Of a stretch of 64,000 nt of DNA, positions 46,532-54,294 are shown piece after piece. The DNA comes from CAZGLR01 sp964526635. GTDB lineage: Bacteria > Zixibacteria > MSB-5A5 > GN15 > JAAZOE01. The position numbers were made by a program, and so were the translations under genes. The notes below the pieces were generated by a model. That model had not been told where the DNA came from and ran no database searches. It saw only the letters and a list, made by a program, of their open reading frames with translations. Location of the stretch: NCBI GenBank assembly GCA_964526635.1, contig CAZGLR010000001.1, positions 1-64,000 on the forward strand. The letters are read 5' to 3'. Position 1 is the first letter of the stretch. Each line of letters starts with the position of its first letter.

Positions 46532-48775
46532 TCAGGGACAACAAGGTTCCGGACCGCCATTGAATACATAATTGATCAGGTACACAGCGTCACCGATATT
46601 TTGCTGACCGTCGCAATTGGCGTCGGCGGCATCGAGGACACAGGGCTGCGCGCCACCCTTGAAAATCCAGTTGACCAGATAAATCGCGTCGCCAACATTC
46701 ACCGTCCCATCACAACTGGGATCGCCACACAAATAATCACGAATTGTAATCGAGCCGGGTTCCACGGCCGGGACAAAAGTCAGATATGGGGCATCTGCAA
46801 TCAGCGAGCGACTGGATAGCGTTGTCGTATCAACAATGTTGGTTCCCGGAGTTGTGACCGGATCAAAATGGATATTAAACACCGGACCATAACCCGGCGG
46901 CAATGATTTTCCTGAAGAGGCAATAAACTCGATTGTCGCCTTCTGGGCACTGGCACTGACCAGAGTTACAGTTCCCAGCCCCTCAGTCCGGCAGTCGATT
47001 GCATCGAGATGGTCATATGCAAGATAAAACGATGGGCTGTGCAGGATAGGAATGACAAAATGAGTCAGGGGATGAGCATTGGTCAGATCAACCGTAAGCG
47101 TAATCGGCTCACCCGGATTGATTTCGATATCGGGGATTTTTACCGTATCGGCAAGGACTATGATCATCTTGTTCTGACGGCGGGTATGCCGACGGTCGGG
47201 CAAGTCCACTCCCAGGGTAACATCAAAGGCTCCGCCTGACATATACTCATGCTGTGGATCGGTATTTGTCGAAGTGGAACCGTCACCGAATTGCCAGACA
47301 TGACCGGAGCTTCCGGTGGTATTGTCAAAAAAGTCAACTAGGGTGGGAGCAAAGTCGACAGTATAGGTACTGGAAAACTGCACGGCTGGATTGAGGGTAC
47401 AGGGATACACGTAATTGTCGGTATCCCAGTTGGAAATAGCGATATCACAAATATTTGAGTGCTGATAATAAATCGCCATGTGTGAACTCGGCTCCGTCGC
47501 CAGCGACACCCAGCCATCGACCAGGTCAAAGCAGTACTGATCGATCGGCATTGTGATACCATCGACCTGAACCGAATCGAGCTGATGCAGGGGATGATAT
47601 TTAGCATAAAATACCTTTTTGCCGCTAACATCGGTAATCGTATCGGCAAACAATTCGACGCCATTGCCATCAACATCAACCCAGGCGATTTCCTCGACAA
47701 CGGTGCTTGGATTCGAGGTCCATATCGGGGTTGTGGTCAGCGTCCCGCCGGTATTCTCGTAAATCATCAACTCATTCCACCATTGACCGGCCGCCAGATC
47801 CTGGTCGCCATCGTTGTCATAGTCATACAGCGATACCCCGGAACCATAACCGGTCGTATTCGATTGCCAGTCGGGGGATGTCTGTATCGTGCCATCGCCG
47901 TTGTTGAGATATACCCGGAACCGTCCGGACCCGCCGAGTTGGTTGTTAAATGCGACGACAACATCACGCCAGCCATCACCATTGACATCGCCCAGGATCA
48001 GTGTATTGGCCGGTTCAACGTTCGCTGCTTCCCAGCCGACAGCGCTCTCGATTACACCGTTGTTGTTGTAATGTATTGCCGGTGGGTAAAAATTGTAACA
48101 CAACGCCAGGTCAAGATCACCATCGTTATCTATATCTCCCCAGGTGACATCCATAGCCCGGGTCTGCCGTGTCGATTCCCAACCGGGAATTCTGTCCAGT
48201 GTTCCACTGTTATTAAAGAAAATCTTATCCGGCTGGACAACATCGGTATAGCCCTCGCCAGTGGCAAACGCCAGATCCAGATCGCCGTCACCATCGGGAT
48301 CACCCAGAGCACAGGAAAACGAATAAAACGCATCTTGTGATGTCCAGTCGGGATGATACGTTGGCACAAAGCCCTGATTATAATACATGTTCATATGTTC
48401 CTGCGTCGAAAAGCCGCCGTCGCCTATGAAATTCGACACAGCAAAATCCGGGAAACTGTCGTCATTGATATCGCCTACAGCGCAATGGCCCGAATAGTCG
48501 GCATTAGAAGAAAACCACGATGGCGTCGCGGGGAGAGACCCCTGATTGGAAAGATATATTGTGTTCGGGGCCAGCACGATATCATTACCGTTGGAAAAGA
48601 AGACATCGATGAAGCCGTCGTTATTACAGTCGCGCCAGATCATGCCGGTGGAATAGCGACCCTCATCAGCTGATGTCCACGATGGATCAGGCAGAATAGC
48701 CGGTTGAGCACTGAGCAAGCTGCCACACAGCGAAGCCAGAATTATTGCGAGGCTGCAAAAATGAATCGTACGCAT
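46532..48775 (-). CDS. Secreted FG-GAP/VCBS repeat protein with PKD and dockerin-like domains
   Basis: 747 residues. A signal peptide ends ...GSLLSAQ. About 400 residues form FG-GAP/VCBS-type repeats with Ca-binding loops (DCNNDGFIDVFF, GDINDDSFPDFAV, GDPDGDGDLDLAF, GDIDNDGDLDLAL, GDVNGDGWRDVVV, YDNDGDQDLAAG), which suggests a beta-propeller. A PKD domain follows (FDNTTGSSGHVWQFGDGSTS ... YMSGGAFDVTL). Next is a cohesin-like beta domain (about 560-680), then the dockerin-like pair (CGDPSCDGTVNVGDAIYLVN, ADANCDGQQNIGDAVYLIN) ending PEPCCP. No catalytic site was seen. It is probably a surface ligand-binding or structural protein. The start has GGGGG close upstream. Confidence 0.9.
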   Translation of the reverse strand: MRTIHFCSLAIILASLCGSLLSAQPAILPDPSWTSADEGRYSTGMIWRDCNNDGFIDVFFSNGNDIVLAPNTIYLSNQGSLPATPSWFSSNADYSGHCAVGDINDDSFPDFAVSNFIGDGGFSTQEHMNMYYNQGFVPTYHPDWTSQDAFYSFSCALGDPDGDGDLDLAFATGEGYTDVVQPDKIFFNNSGTLDRIPGWESTRQTRAMDVTWGDIDNDGDLDLALCYNFYPPAIHYNNNGVIESAVGWEAANVEPANTLILGDVNGDGWRDVVVAFNNQLGGSGRFRVYLNNGDGTIQTSPDWQSNTTGYGSGVSLYDYDNDGDQDLAAGQWWNELMIYENTGGTLTTTPIWTSNPSTVVEEIAWVDVDGNGVELFADTITDVSGKKVFYAKYHPLHQLDSVQVDGITMPIDQYCFDLVDGWVSLATEPSSHMAIYYQHSNICDIAISNWDTDNYVYPCTLNPAVQFSSTYTVDFAPTLVDFFDNTTGSSGHVWQFGDGSTSTNTDPQHEYMSGGAFDVTLGVDLPDRRHTRRQNKMIIVLADTVKIPDIEINPGEPITLTVDLTNAHPLTHFVIPILHSPSFYLAYDHLDAIDCRTEGLGTVTLVSASAQKATIEFIASSGKSLPPGYGPVFNIHFDPVTTPGTNIVDTTTLSSRSLIADAPYLTFVPAVEPGSITIRDYLCGDPSCDGTVNVGDAIYLVNWIFKGGAQPCVLDAADANCDGQQNIGDAVYLINYVFNGGPEPCCP

Positions 48776-48838
48776 ACTACCCCCACACCGGTTGATGATA
48801 AATGGCGAGATACTTACTGATGGCGGTCACCTTAATAT

Positions 48839-48866
48839 ATTATACCTGCTCGATTTTGCCACTCAA
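48839..48866 (-). promoter_or_regulatory. Sigma70-like promoter of the FG-GAP protein
   Basis: Minus-strand TTGAGT (4 of 6), 16-base spacer, perfect TATAAT, about 65 bases upstream of the ATG and just past the terminator of the gene before. Confidence 0.55.
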
Positions 48867-48877
48867 AAGGTAGCCAT

Positions 48878-48908
48878 AAAAAAACCGGGGCCGCATGAGC
48901 GGCCCCGG
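48878..48908 (-). terminator. Terminator after the second TSP3 gene
   Basis: CCGGGGCCGC and GCGGCCCCGG form a 10-bp GC-rich stem with loop ATGA. On the minus strand seven Us follow. It lies 22 bases past the stop codon. Confidence 0.93.
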
Positions 48909-48929
48909 ATGCAGAGGTTAAGGTTCAGG

Positions 48930-51575
48930 TTAGAACGGACAACATGGCGCTGGTCCGCCCTTAAAGATGTAATTGATCATGTAGACAATGTCAGCGACAT
49001 TGTTAGCGAAGTCACAATTGGCATCGCCGGCTTCAAAAGGATTCGGTGCGGGCCCACCCTTGAAAGTCCAGTTAATCAGGAACACAGCGTCTGAGAGATT
49101 AACCTGGCCATCGCCATTGGCGTCGCCGCAGACGTATTCACAGACATCGCCTACGCCGTCTTCGTCGGCATCCGCTTGATCAGGGTTAAAGACAAACGGG
49201 CAGTTATCGCAGACATTCCCGAGACCATCGTTGTCAGAATCGAGTTGATCCGGATTAGATATTTCCGGACAATTATCTTCCTGACAGGTATTGGCCGGGA
49301 AGCCGGGATCACCGAAACTGTCGTCATCGAGATCCGTACAGGAGTCGCACAAATCCCCGATTCCGTCATCGTCGGCATCTTCCTGCCCGGGATTGTTGAC
49401 CGTCGGACAATTATCGACATCGGCACAGAATCCGTCGCCATCGGCATCATCATCCGGATCGTTCGGGCAGATGTCGCAGACATCACCGATGCCGTCGCTG
49501 TCTGCGTCGGCCTGGTTCGAATTGGGATCATCGGGACAGTTGTCGCAGATATCACCGACGCCATCGCTGTCCGCATCGGCCTGATCCGGATTCGATACTG
49601 CGGGGCAATTATCCACGGCACAGGTATTGGCCGGGAAGCCGGGATCACCATAGCCGTCGTTATCCTGATCGGTACAGTCATCACAGATGTCCCCGATACC
49701 ATCGGCATCGAAATCGGCCTGGTTCGGATTGGCGACATCAGGACAATTATCCACTGTGCAGGTATTGGCCGGGAAGCCGGGGTTGCCGAAGCCGTCATCA
49801 TCGGTGTCAGTGCACTCGTCACAGAGATCTCCGCTGCCATCGGCATCGGCATCTTCCTGATCGGGATTGTTGATCGTTGGGCAGTTGTCATCGTTGGCGC
49901 AAAGACCATCACCATCGATGTCATTGTCCGGGTCGACCGGGCAGGGATCACAAACATTGCCGAGACCGTCGCTGTCATGATCAGCCTGATCGGCATTGGC
50001 GTCGTTCGGGCAATTATCGCAGACATCACCGACACCATCGCTGTCGGCATCGGCCTGATCCGGATTAGGTGTGGTGGGACAATTATCTTCGGCACAAGCA
50101 TTAGCCGGGAAGCCGGGGTTACCGAAGCCGTCTTCGTCAGTATCGGTACAGTCATCACAGACATCACCAATACCGTCGCTATCCGCATCGGCCTGATTCG
50201 GATTGGCTATATCCGGACAGTTGTCAAGCTGGCAGGTGTTGGCCGGGAAACCGGGGTTTCCGAATCCATCGCCATCGGTGTCCGTGCAGGTATCACAGAT
50301 ATCGCCAATGCCATCGCTATCGGCATCTTCCTGCCCCGGATTGTTGTCATCCGGGCAGTTGTCGACATCAGCACAGAAGCCGTCACCATCGGCGTCGTTA
50401 TCGGGGTCATTGGGGCAGACATCGCAGACATCCCCGAGGCCGTCACTATCGGCATCTTCCTGGCCCGGGTTGTTCACATCCGGGCAGTTATCGCAGGCGT
50501 CCCCGATGCCGTCACCATCAACATCACTCTGATCCGGATTAGGGGTATCAGGACAATTATCTTCCGGACAGGTGTTGTTCGGGAAGCCGGGGTCACCGAA
50601 ACCGTCGTTATCGGTATCAGTACAGGTATCGCAGGCGTCCCCGATGCCGTCGTTATCGGTATCCTGCTGACCGGGATTATTGACATCCGGACAGTTGTCA
50701 TCAGGACAGGTATTGGCTGGGAAGCCGGGATTACCGAAACCATCGCCATCAGTGTCGGTGCAATTATCGCAGGCATCGCCGGTGCCGTCGAAGTCACTGT
50801 CCTCCTGGCCCGGGTTGAAGTCATTGGGACAGTTATCATCGGGACACTCATTCTGAGGGTTGCCCGGATCACCATAACCGTCGCCATCGGCATCAGCCGG
50901 GCAGAAAAAGGTAACCGGCCAGCAATCAGCACCTGTAAAATCCGGCACATAGGTACCGCCCGGTGGAAACACATTGGTGAAAATAAAATCGCCACCCGGT
51001 GGGAAATAGGTCGAGTCGAAGCAGATCGTTCCCACGGCATTATCGCCGGGACTGGTGGGTGTGAAATGGACCGACATCATATGCTGCAGGGAACCGGGCG
51101 GCATGCCGACGTTGAATGCCGCGGCCCCGATAGGAAGGGTGTCGGGTGAGATGCCGTCGAGTGTCGAATCGACCATTTGCAGTTCAATCAAATCCCAGAT
51201 GGTATTAGTTGGTGTCATACGACACCCGTCTACGACTGTCAGATACTGGTTGCCTGTTAATGGGCCGTCGTATCCATAGCCGTCGGGCTGGGTATTCCAT
51301 TGCCAGGTGGCATTGACCGGCGATGATACCAGGAAGCCGGTGGTGAAACCACCGAGGGTGTTTTCGTTTTGGAACGAGATTCGCAGTTCATAATCCTGAC
51401 CAACGACAAGCGTATCGACCGTTCCGGGATCCCCCTCAAGCCCTATGTCGATGTGTACCGCGCCTTCGGCTGCAAGGCCGCCGTAACAGAGAAGACCTGT
51501 ACAAATCGCCAGGAACAGAAATGCGCAACGAGATAGTCCTCCTTGACCGTCTGTGCGGGAAATTGGAGTGTGCAT
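48930..51575 (-). CDS. Secreted TSP3-repeat protein with N-terminal beta domain and dockerin-like C-terminus
   Basis: 881 residues. ATG 51575 has GGGGGAG upstream and is followed by a hydrophobic export signal (CAFLFLAICTGLLCYGGLAAEG). Residues about 40-225 are a beta domain that also occurs, at the other end of the chain, in the protein at 5093 (shared traits: NENTLGG, a GYDGP loop, GCRM, GISPDTL, a FVPDF-like end). Then come about 570 residues of thrombospondin-3 repeats (DADSDGIGD...CDNCP...NPDQ, and D-x-D-x-D-GFGNPGFPANTC variants), very rich in Asp and Cys. The last 70 residues are a dockerin-like pair (CGDANGDGQVNLSDAVFLIN, GDANCDFANNVADIVYMIN) ending CCPF. It is likely a calcium-stiffened surface stalk. 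The nucleotide repeats could mislead assembly here. Confidence 0.88.
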   Translation of the reverse strand: MHTPISRTDGQGGLSRCAFLFLAICTGLLCYGGLAAEGAVHIDIGLEGDPGTVDTLVVGQDYELRISFQNENTLGGFTTGFLVSSPVNATWQWNTQPDGYGYDGPLTGNQYLTVVDGCRMTPTNTIWDLIELQMVDSTLDGISPDTLPIGAAAFNVGMPPGSLQHMMSVHFTPTSPGDNAVGTICFDSTYFPPGGDFIFTNVFPPGGTYVPDFTGADCWPVTFFCPADADGDGYGDPGNPQNECPDDNCPNDFNPGQEDSDFDGTGDACDNCTDTDGDGFGNPGFPANTCPDDNCPDVNNPGQQDTDNDGIGDACDTCTDTDNDGFGDPGFPNNTCPEDNCPDTPNPDQSDVDGDGIGDACDNCPDVNNPGQEDADSDGLGDVCDVCPNDPDNDADGDGFCADVDNCPDDNNPGQEDADSDGIGDICDTCTDTDGDGFGNPGFPANTCQLDNCPDIANPNQADADSDGIGDVCDDCTDTDEDGFGNPGFPANACAEDNCPTTPNPDQADADSDGVGDVCDNCPNDANADQADHDSDGLGNVCDPCPVDPDNDIDGDGLCANDDNCPTINNPDQEDADADGSGDLCDECTDTDDDGFGNPGFPANTCTVDNCPDVANPNQADFDADGIGDICDDCTDQDNDGYGDPGFPANTCAVDNCPAVSNPDQADADSDGVGDICDNCPDDPNSNQADADSDGIGDVCDICPNDPDDDADGDGFCADVDNCPTVNNPGQEDADDDGIGDLCDSCTDLDDDSFGDPGFPANTCQEDNCPEISNPDQLDSDNDGLGNVCDNCPFVFNPDQADADEDGVGDVCEYVCGDANGDGQVNLSDAVFLINWTFKGGPAPNPFEAGDANCDFANNVADIVYMINYIFKGGPAPCCPF

Positions 51576-51803
51576 AAATAACTCCCCCTACGTTGAGGTT
51601 TACAATGCTGTATACTGATATATGAATTGCAGGTATTTATTTGCGCCTGTTTTAAAATAACAGTGAAGGCAGATTTATACAACTATTATATTATATTATA
51701 ACGGTGATAATATCACTGCATGATAAATCAAATAATGTGTATGTGGAATGTATGTACTTATTATCCGGTAATGAGTTGGGTTGGCAGGTCTGTTGTCAAT
51801 ACT

Positions 51804-52310
51804 TTATCGATCGTAGATTATTCTATCCGGCATGAAACGATCAGTCGGAGATTTCGTTTCATCTGGATACCCCAAAGACACGATTGCCAACGGTTGAATG
51901 GCTTTCGGCAGCGCAAATATGGTTCCGACCAGAGCCATGCGTTCCGGTCGCGGATACACACCCAGCCAGACCGCTCCCAGACCCAGAGCATGAGCCGCCA
52001 GGAGAATATTCTGGGTAGCGGCAGAGGTATCGACAACCCAGTAACCGGGTGATTTCTCCAGAGTCGTATCTCCACAGACCACAATTGCGACCGATGCTTC
52101 AAGCAACATTTTGGCGTAGGGGTGCTCCATACCCAATTTGATTAATGTCTCTTTTTTTTCAACGATAATAAATCGCCATGGCTGTTCGTTATTGGCCGAG
52201 GGCGCCTGCATGGCGGCGCGTAGAATTTTTTCAATCAATTCAGGCGGAATCGACTGTTCCTTATATTTTCGGATGCTGCGCCGGGTTAAAATCGCCTCCA
52301 TAGCTTCCAT
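51804..52310 (-). CDS. Nitroreductase family protein
   Basis: 168 residues from ATG 52310 (AAAGGA nine bases upstream; a TTG at 52316 is closer than ideal). FMN-binding traits of the compact nitroreductase family are present: TRRSIRKYKEQSIP at the N-terminus, APSANNEQPWRFIIV, a central LLAAHALGLGAVWLGVYP and the C-terminal PLAIVSLGYPDE. It reduces nitro compounds, quinones or a specific cofactor with NAD(P)H. The natural substrate is unknown. It starts 15 bases after the mini-dockerin gene, apparently in one operon with a secreted stalk protein, an unusual partner for a cytoplasmic flavoenzyme. Confidence 0.93.
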   Translation of the reverse strand: MEAMEAILTRRSIRKYKEQSIPPELIEKILRAAMQAPSANNEQPWRFIIVEKKETLIKLGMEHPYAKMLLEASVAIVVCGDTTLEKSPGYWVVDTSAATQNILLAAHALGLGAVWLGVYPRPERMALVGTIFALPKAIQPLAIVSLGYPDETKSPTDRFMPDRIIYDR

Positions 52311-52325
52311 TGCCAATTATCCTTT

Positions 52326-52796
52326 CTACTCTACACAGCCACAGGCGGGAGAAGGACCGCCTTTGAATATGAAATTGATTAGAAATACACTATCGCCGAC
52401 ATTCAGTGAACAGTCGGCGTTGGCATCGGCGGCCGCTGGGCACGATGGCGCCGGGCCGCCCTTAAAGACGTAGTTAATGAGAAAGACAGCATCACCGATA
52501 TTGGTGTTGTAATCGGTATTGGCGTCCCCGGCAACACTGCAGCAGGAACCGCCCAGACCATTTAGCTGGGCAATAAATCCCTGATGCAAAGTCATTTTTT
52601 CGGCGGTTACCGTACCGGCCGGCGTGACGCCGAGCGCGCCGGTAAGAAACATTTTCCCGGCCGGGCTCATGGTCGATCCACCGGCACTTATCTGCGAACA
52701 GGGCATCGAGTAAGCGGCAATCTGTGACCCACCCGCGACAATTGCCATCGCCAGGACTGTCAGGATGGTTTTCACTATGGATGTTTTTATTTTCAT
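52326..52796 (-). CDS. Small secreted protein consisting mainly of a dockerin-like pair
   Basis: 156 residues. A hydrophobic N-terminal signal (IVKTILTVLAMAIVAGGSQIAA) is followed by a linker of about 65 residues rich in Gly, Ser and Thr (CSQISAGGSTMSPAG ... LHQGFIAQLNGLGG), which resembles the start of other secreted proteins of this type. The remaining half is the dockerin-like pair (GDANTDYNTNIGDAVFLINY, ADANADCSLNVGDSVFLINF), ending ACGCVE. No other domain was seen. It lies 15 bases after the S74 stalk gene and 15 bases before nitroreductase, so the three are probably one operon. A plug, adaptor or assembly factor using only the dockerin-like part is possible. Confidence 0.88.
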   Translation of the reverse strand: MKIKTSIVKTILTVLAMAIVAGGSQIAAYSMPCSQISAGGSTMSPAGKMFLTGALGVTPAGTVTAEKMTLHQGFIAQLNGLGGSCCSVAGDANTDYNTNIGDAVFLINYVFKGGPAPSCPAAADANADCSLNVGDSVFLINFIFKGGPSPACGCVE

Positions 52797-52811
52797 AATC
52801 TCTGCCCGCCT

Positions 52812-54095
52812 CTATTGAATAACCTGATCCGACTGCGCGGCAAGCAATTTTTCGAGTTTTTCAAGTCGCGTGGTTATTGACTCCAGTTGATCTTTCAGGT
52901 GAGCGACCTCATGAGTTCGGTTTTGTAACTGCTGCTGGGTCTTATAAAGCTCCTGTATTGCCGCCAATGCGATGCCGGAGGGATCGACCGTTGAGATAGC
53001 GGCCGTATCGGCGCCGAGTCCAAATATCTTATGGAAGTCCTGGGCGATTGGCCCGATATGGGTAACTTCGTCGGTATCTGTAATATAATTCCACTGTGCG
53101 ATATCAAGCCGGGCCAGTTTTTCAAGCAGTTTACGACCATCGATCGGCCTAAAGTTCTCCTTTAAATTACGGCTGGAGGCATTTGTCCAGTCGCCGGAAT
53201 GAGTAAGATAGGCGCCCGTAGAGGTATTGATGAATCGAGTCGTGTCATAGGGCGTCTCTCCGCCGACATTGGTAATATACACGCCGCCATCAGCGCGCAG
53301 GACAAACTGTTCGTTTCCGCCGGAATAGATATCATCGACACACGATTCACAATCATTGGCGGCCATGACCATAGCGCCATGATGAATCGCCTTGGCCCGA
53401 TTTCCTACCGCAAATGAATAGGCGCCGTCGGCATAACACTTGAACCCACCGGCTACTGTGCCGTAGAGGCCAGAGGCGCTATGGTCACGTCCGCCGGCGA
53501 TAGTAGAATAAAAGCCATCGGCGCTGTTGTTGGTTCCGCCACCGATCGTGGCGCCAAAGTCACTGGCGCTGTTATCTTTGCCTCCGGAGATAGTGGCGTT
53601 TTCAGCGATGGCCGAATTCCAGGTACCGGCCACGAATGCATCCTTGCCGGTATTGGTATTATTGGGACCGAGCGTCGCCTGACCGGTTACGGCCAGTTCA
53701 CCGTTGATGATCCCGCCGGCGGCCTGATGAATAGTCGCTGTCCGAAGCGACAAGGGCATTGCCGTAATACGGGTACGCGGTGCAAGTTCATCTTCGCCAT
53801 TGACCGTGATCGCCATATACACCTGTTCCAGAGTATTGAAATCGAGTACTTCTGAACTGAGAGAGATGATAGTGGTAAACAAGCCTTCAGTCACACTAAC
53901 TTCAGCAAGCGATTCGGACCAGAGAAGGTTGCCGGCGGTTGAATCGTCGTAGATTGCGAGGTCGAGGCTGACCAGACCGTCCACCGGTTTGCCGTCCTCA
54001 TCAAGCAAATACCCCTGATAGGCAACAGGATATATCTGGCCAAAGACCACCGATGTCAAAATCCAGGCCAGAATGATGAACATATAGCGGCGCAT
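52812..54095 (-). CDS. Trimeric stalk protein with YadA-head-like repeats and a C-terminal S74 chaperone domain
   Basis: 427 residues. A signal peptide ends ...SVVFGQ. An N-terminal beta domain (VAYQGYLLDEDGKPVDGLV...) follows, of the kind found before tail-fibre-like proteins. Residues about 150-250 contain YadA-head/left-handed beta-roll repeats (AIAENATISGGKDNSASD, GATIGGGTNNSADG, STIAGGRDHSASG, GTVAGGFKCYADG). The C-terminus is an intramolecular chaperone of the endosialidase type (S74), with the self-cleavage-type start SSRNLKENFRPIDG and the coiled coil HEVAHLKDQLESITTRLEKLEKLL. These proteins trimerise and usually cut off the chaperone. No dockerin-like tail is present, but the next gene encodes one. 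AAAGGGG precedes the ATG. Confidence 0.92.
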   Translation of the reverse strand: MRRYMFIILAWILTSVVFGQIYPVAYQGYLLDEDGKPVDGLVSLDLAIYDDSTAGNLLWSESLAEVSVTEGLFTTIISLSSEVLDFNTLEQVYMAITVNGEDELAPRTRITAMPLSLRTATIHQAAGGIINGELAVTGQATLGPNNTNTGKDAFVAGTWNSAIAENATISGGKDNSASDFGATIGGGTNNSADGFYSTIAGGRDHSASGLYGTVAGGFKCYADGAYSFAVGNRAKAIHHGAMVMAANDCESCVDDIYSGGNEQFVLRADGGVYITNVGGETPYDTTRFINTSTGAYLTHSGDWTNASSRNLKENFRPIDGRKLLEKLARLDIAQWNYITDTDEVTHIGPIAQDFHKIFGLGADTAAISTVDPSGIALAAIQELYKTQQQLQNRTHEVAHLKDQLESITTRLEKLEKLLAAQSDQVIQ

Positions 54096-54253
54096 GAGTT
54101 GCCCCTTTCCATAGTATTGTCATGCGGGAGAAATGCCGCACTCCCGGGAATTTTCTTCATCGGTCTGAGTAAGTCAGACGTGTATTCTGCTTGCGGCAAT
54201 ATAGGGCCAAATTGCTTTATAATAAAGGATAATTTTAACCCTGATTGGGGTAA

Positions 54254-54284
54254 CACAGGCAGGCGAATATGTCGCCTGCCTGTG
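54254..54284 (-). terminator. Hairpin after the C10 protease gene
   Basis: CACAGGCAGGCGA and TCGCCTGCCTGTG form a perfect 13-bp stem with a 5-base loop, 10 bases past the stop at 54295. The U-run is weak, but the stem is very stable. Confidence 0.8.
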
Positions 54285-54294
54285 CCTCGATAAA

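Noticed and set aside
49150..50900. Regularly spaced short repeats that look like a CRISPR array
   Set aside because: The period follows codons of TSP3 protein repeats. The units vary at third positions and the spacers are also coding repeats, with no cas genes nearby. The same holds for 5830-6990.
49176..51149. A 657-codon plus-strand frame with a striking I-R-I-G-x-I repeat
   Set aside because: It is the mirror of the TSP3 repeat gene. The repetition comes from the D-x-D-x-D-G coding repeats read backwards.
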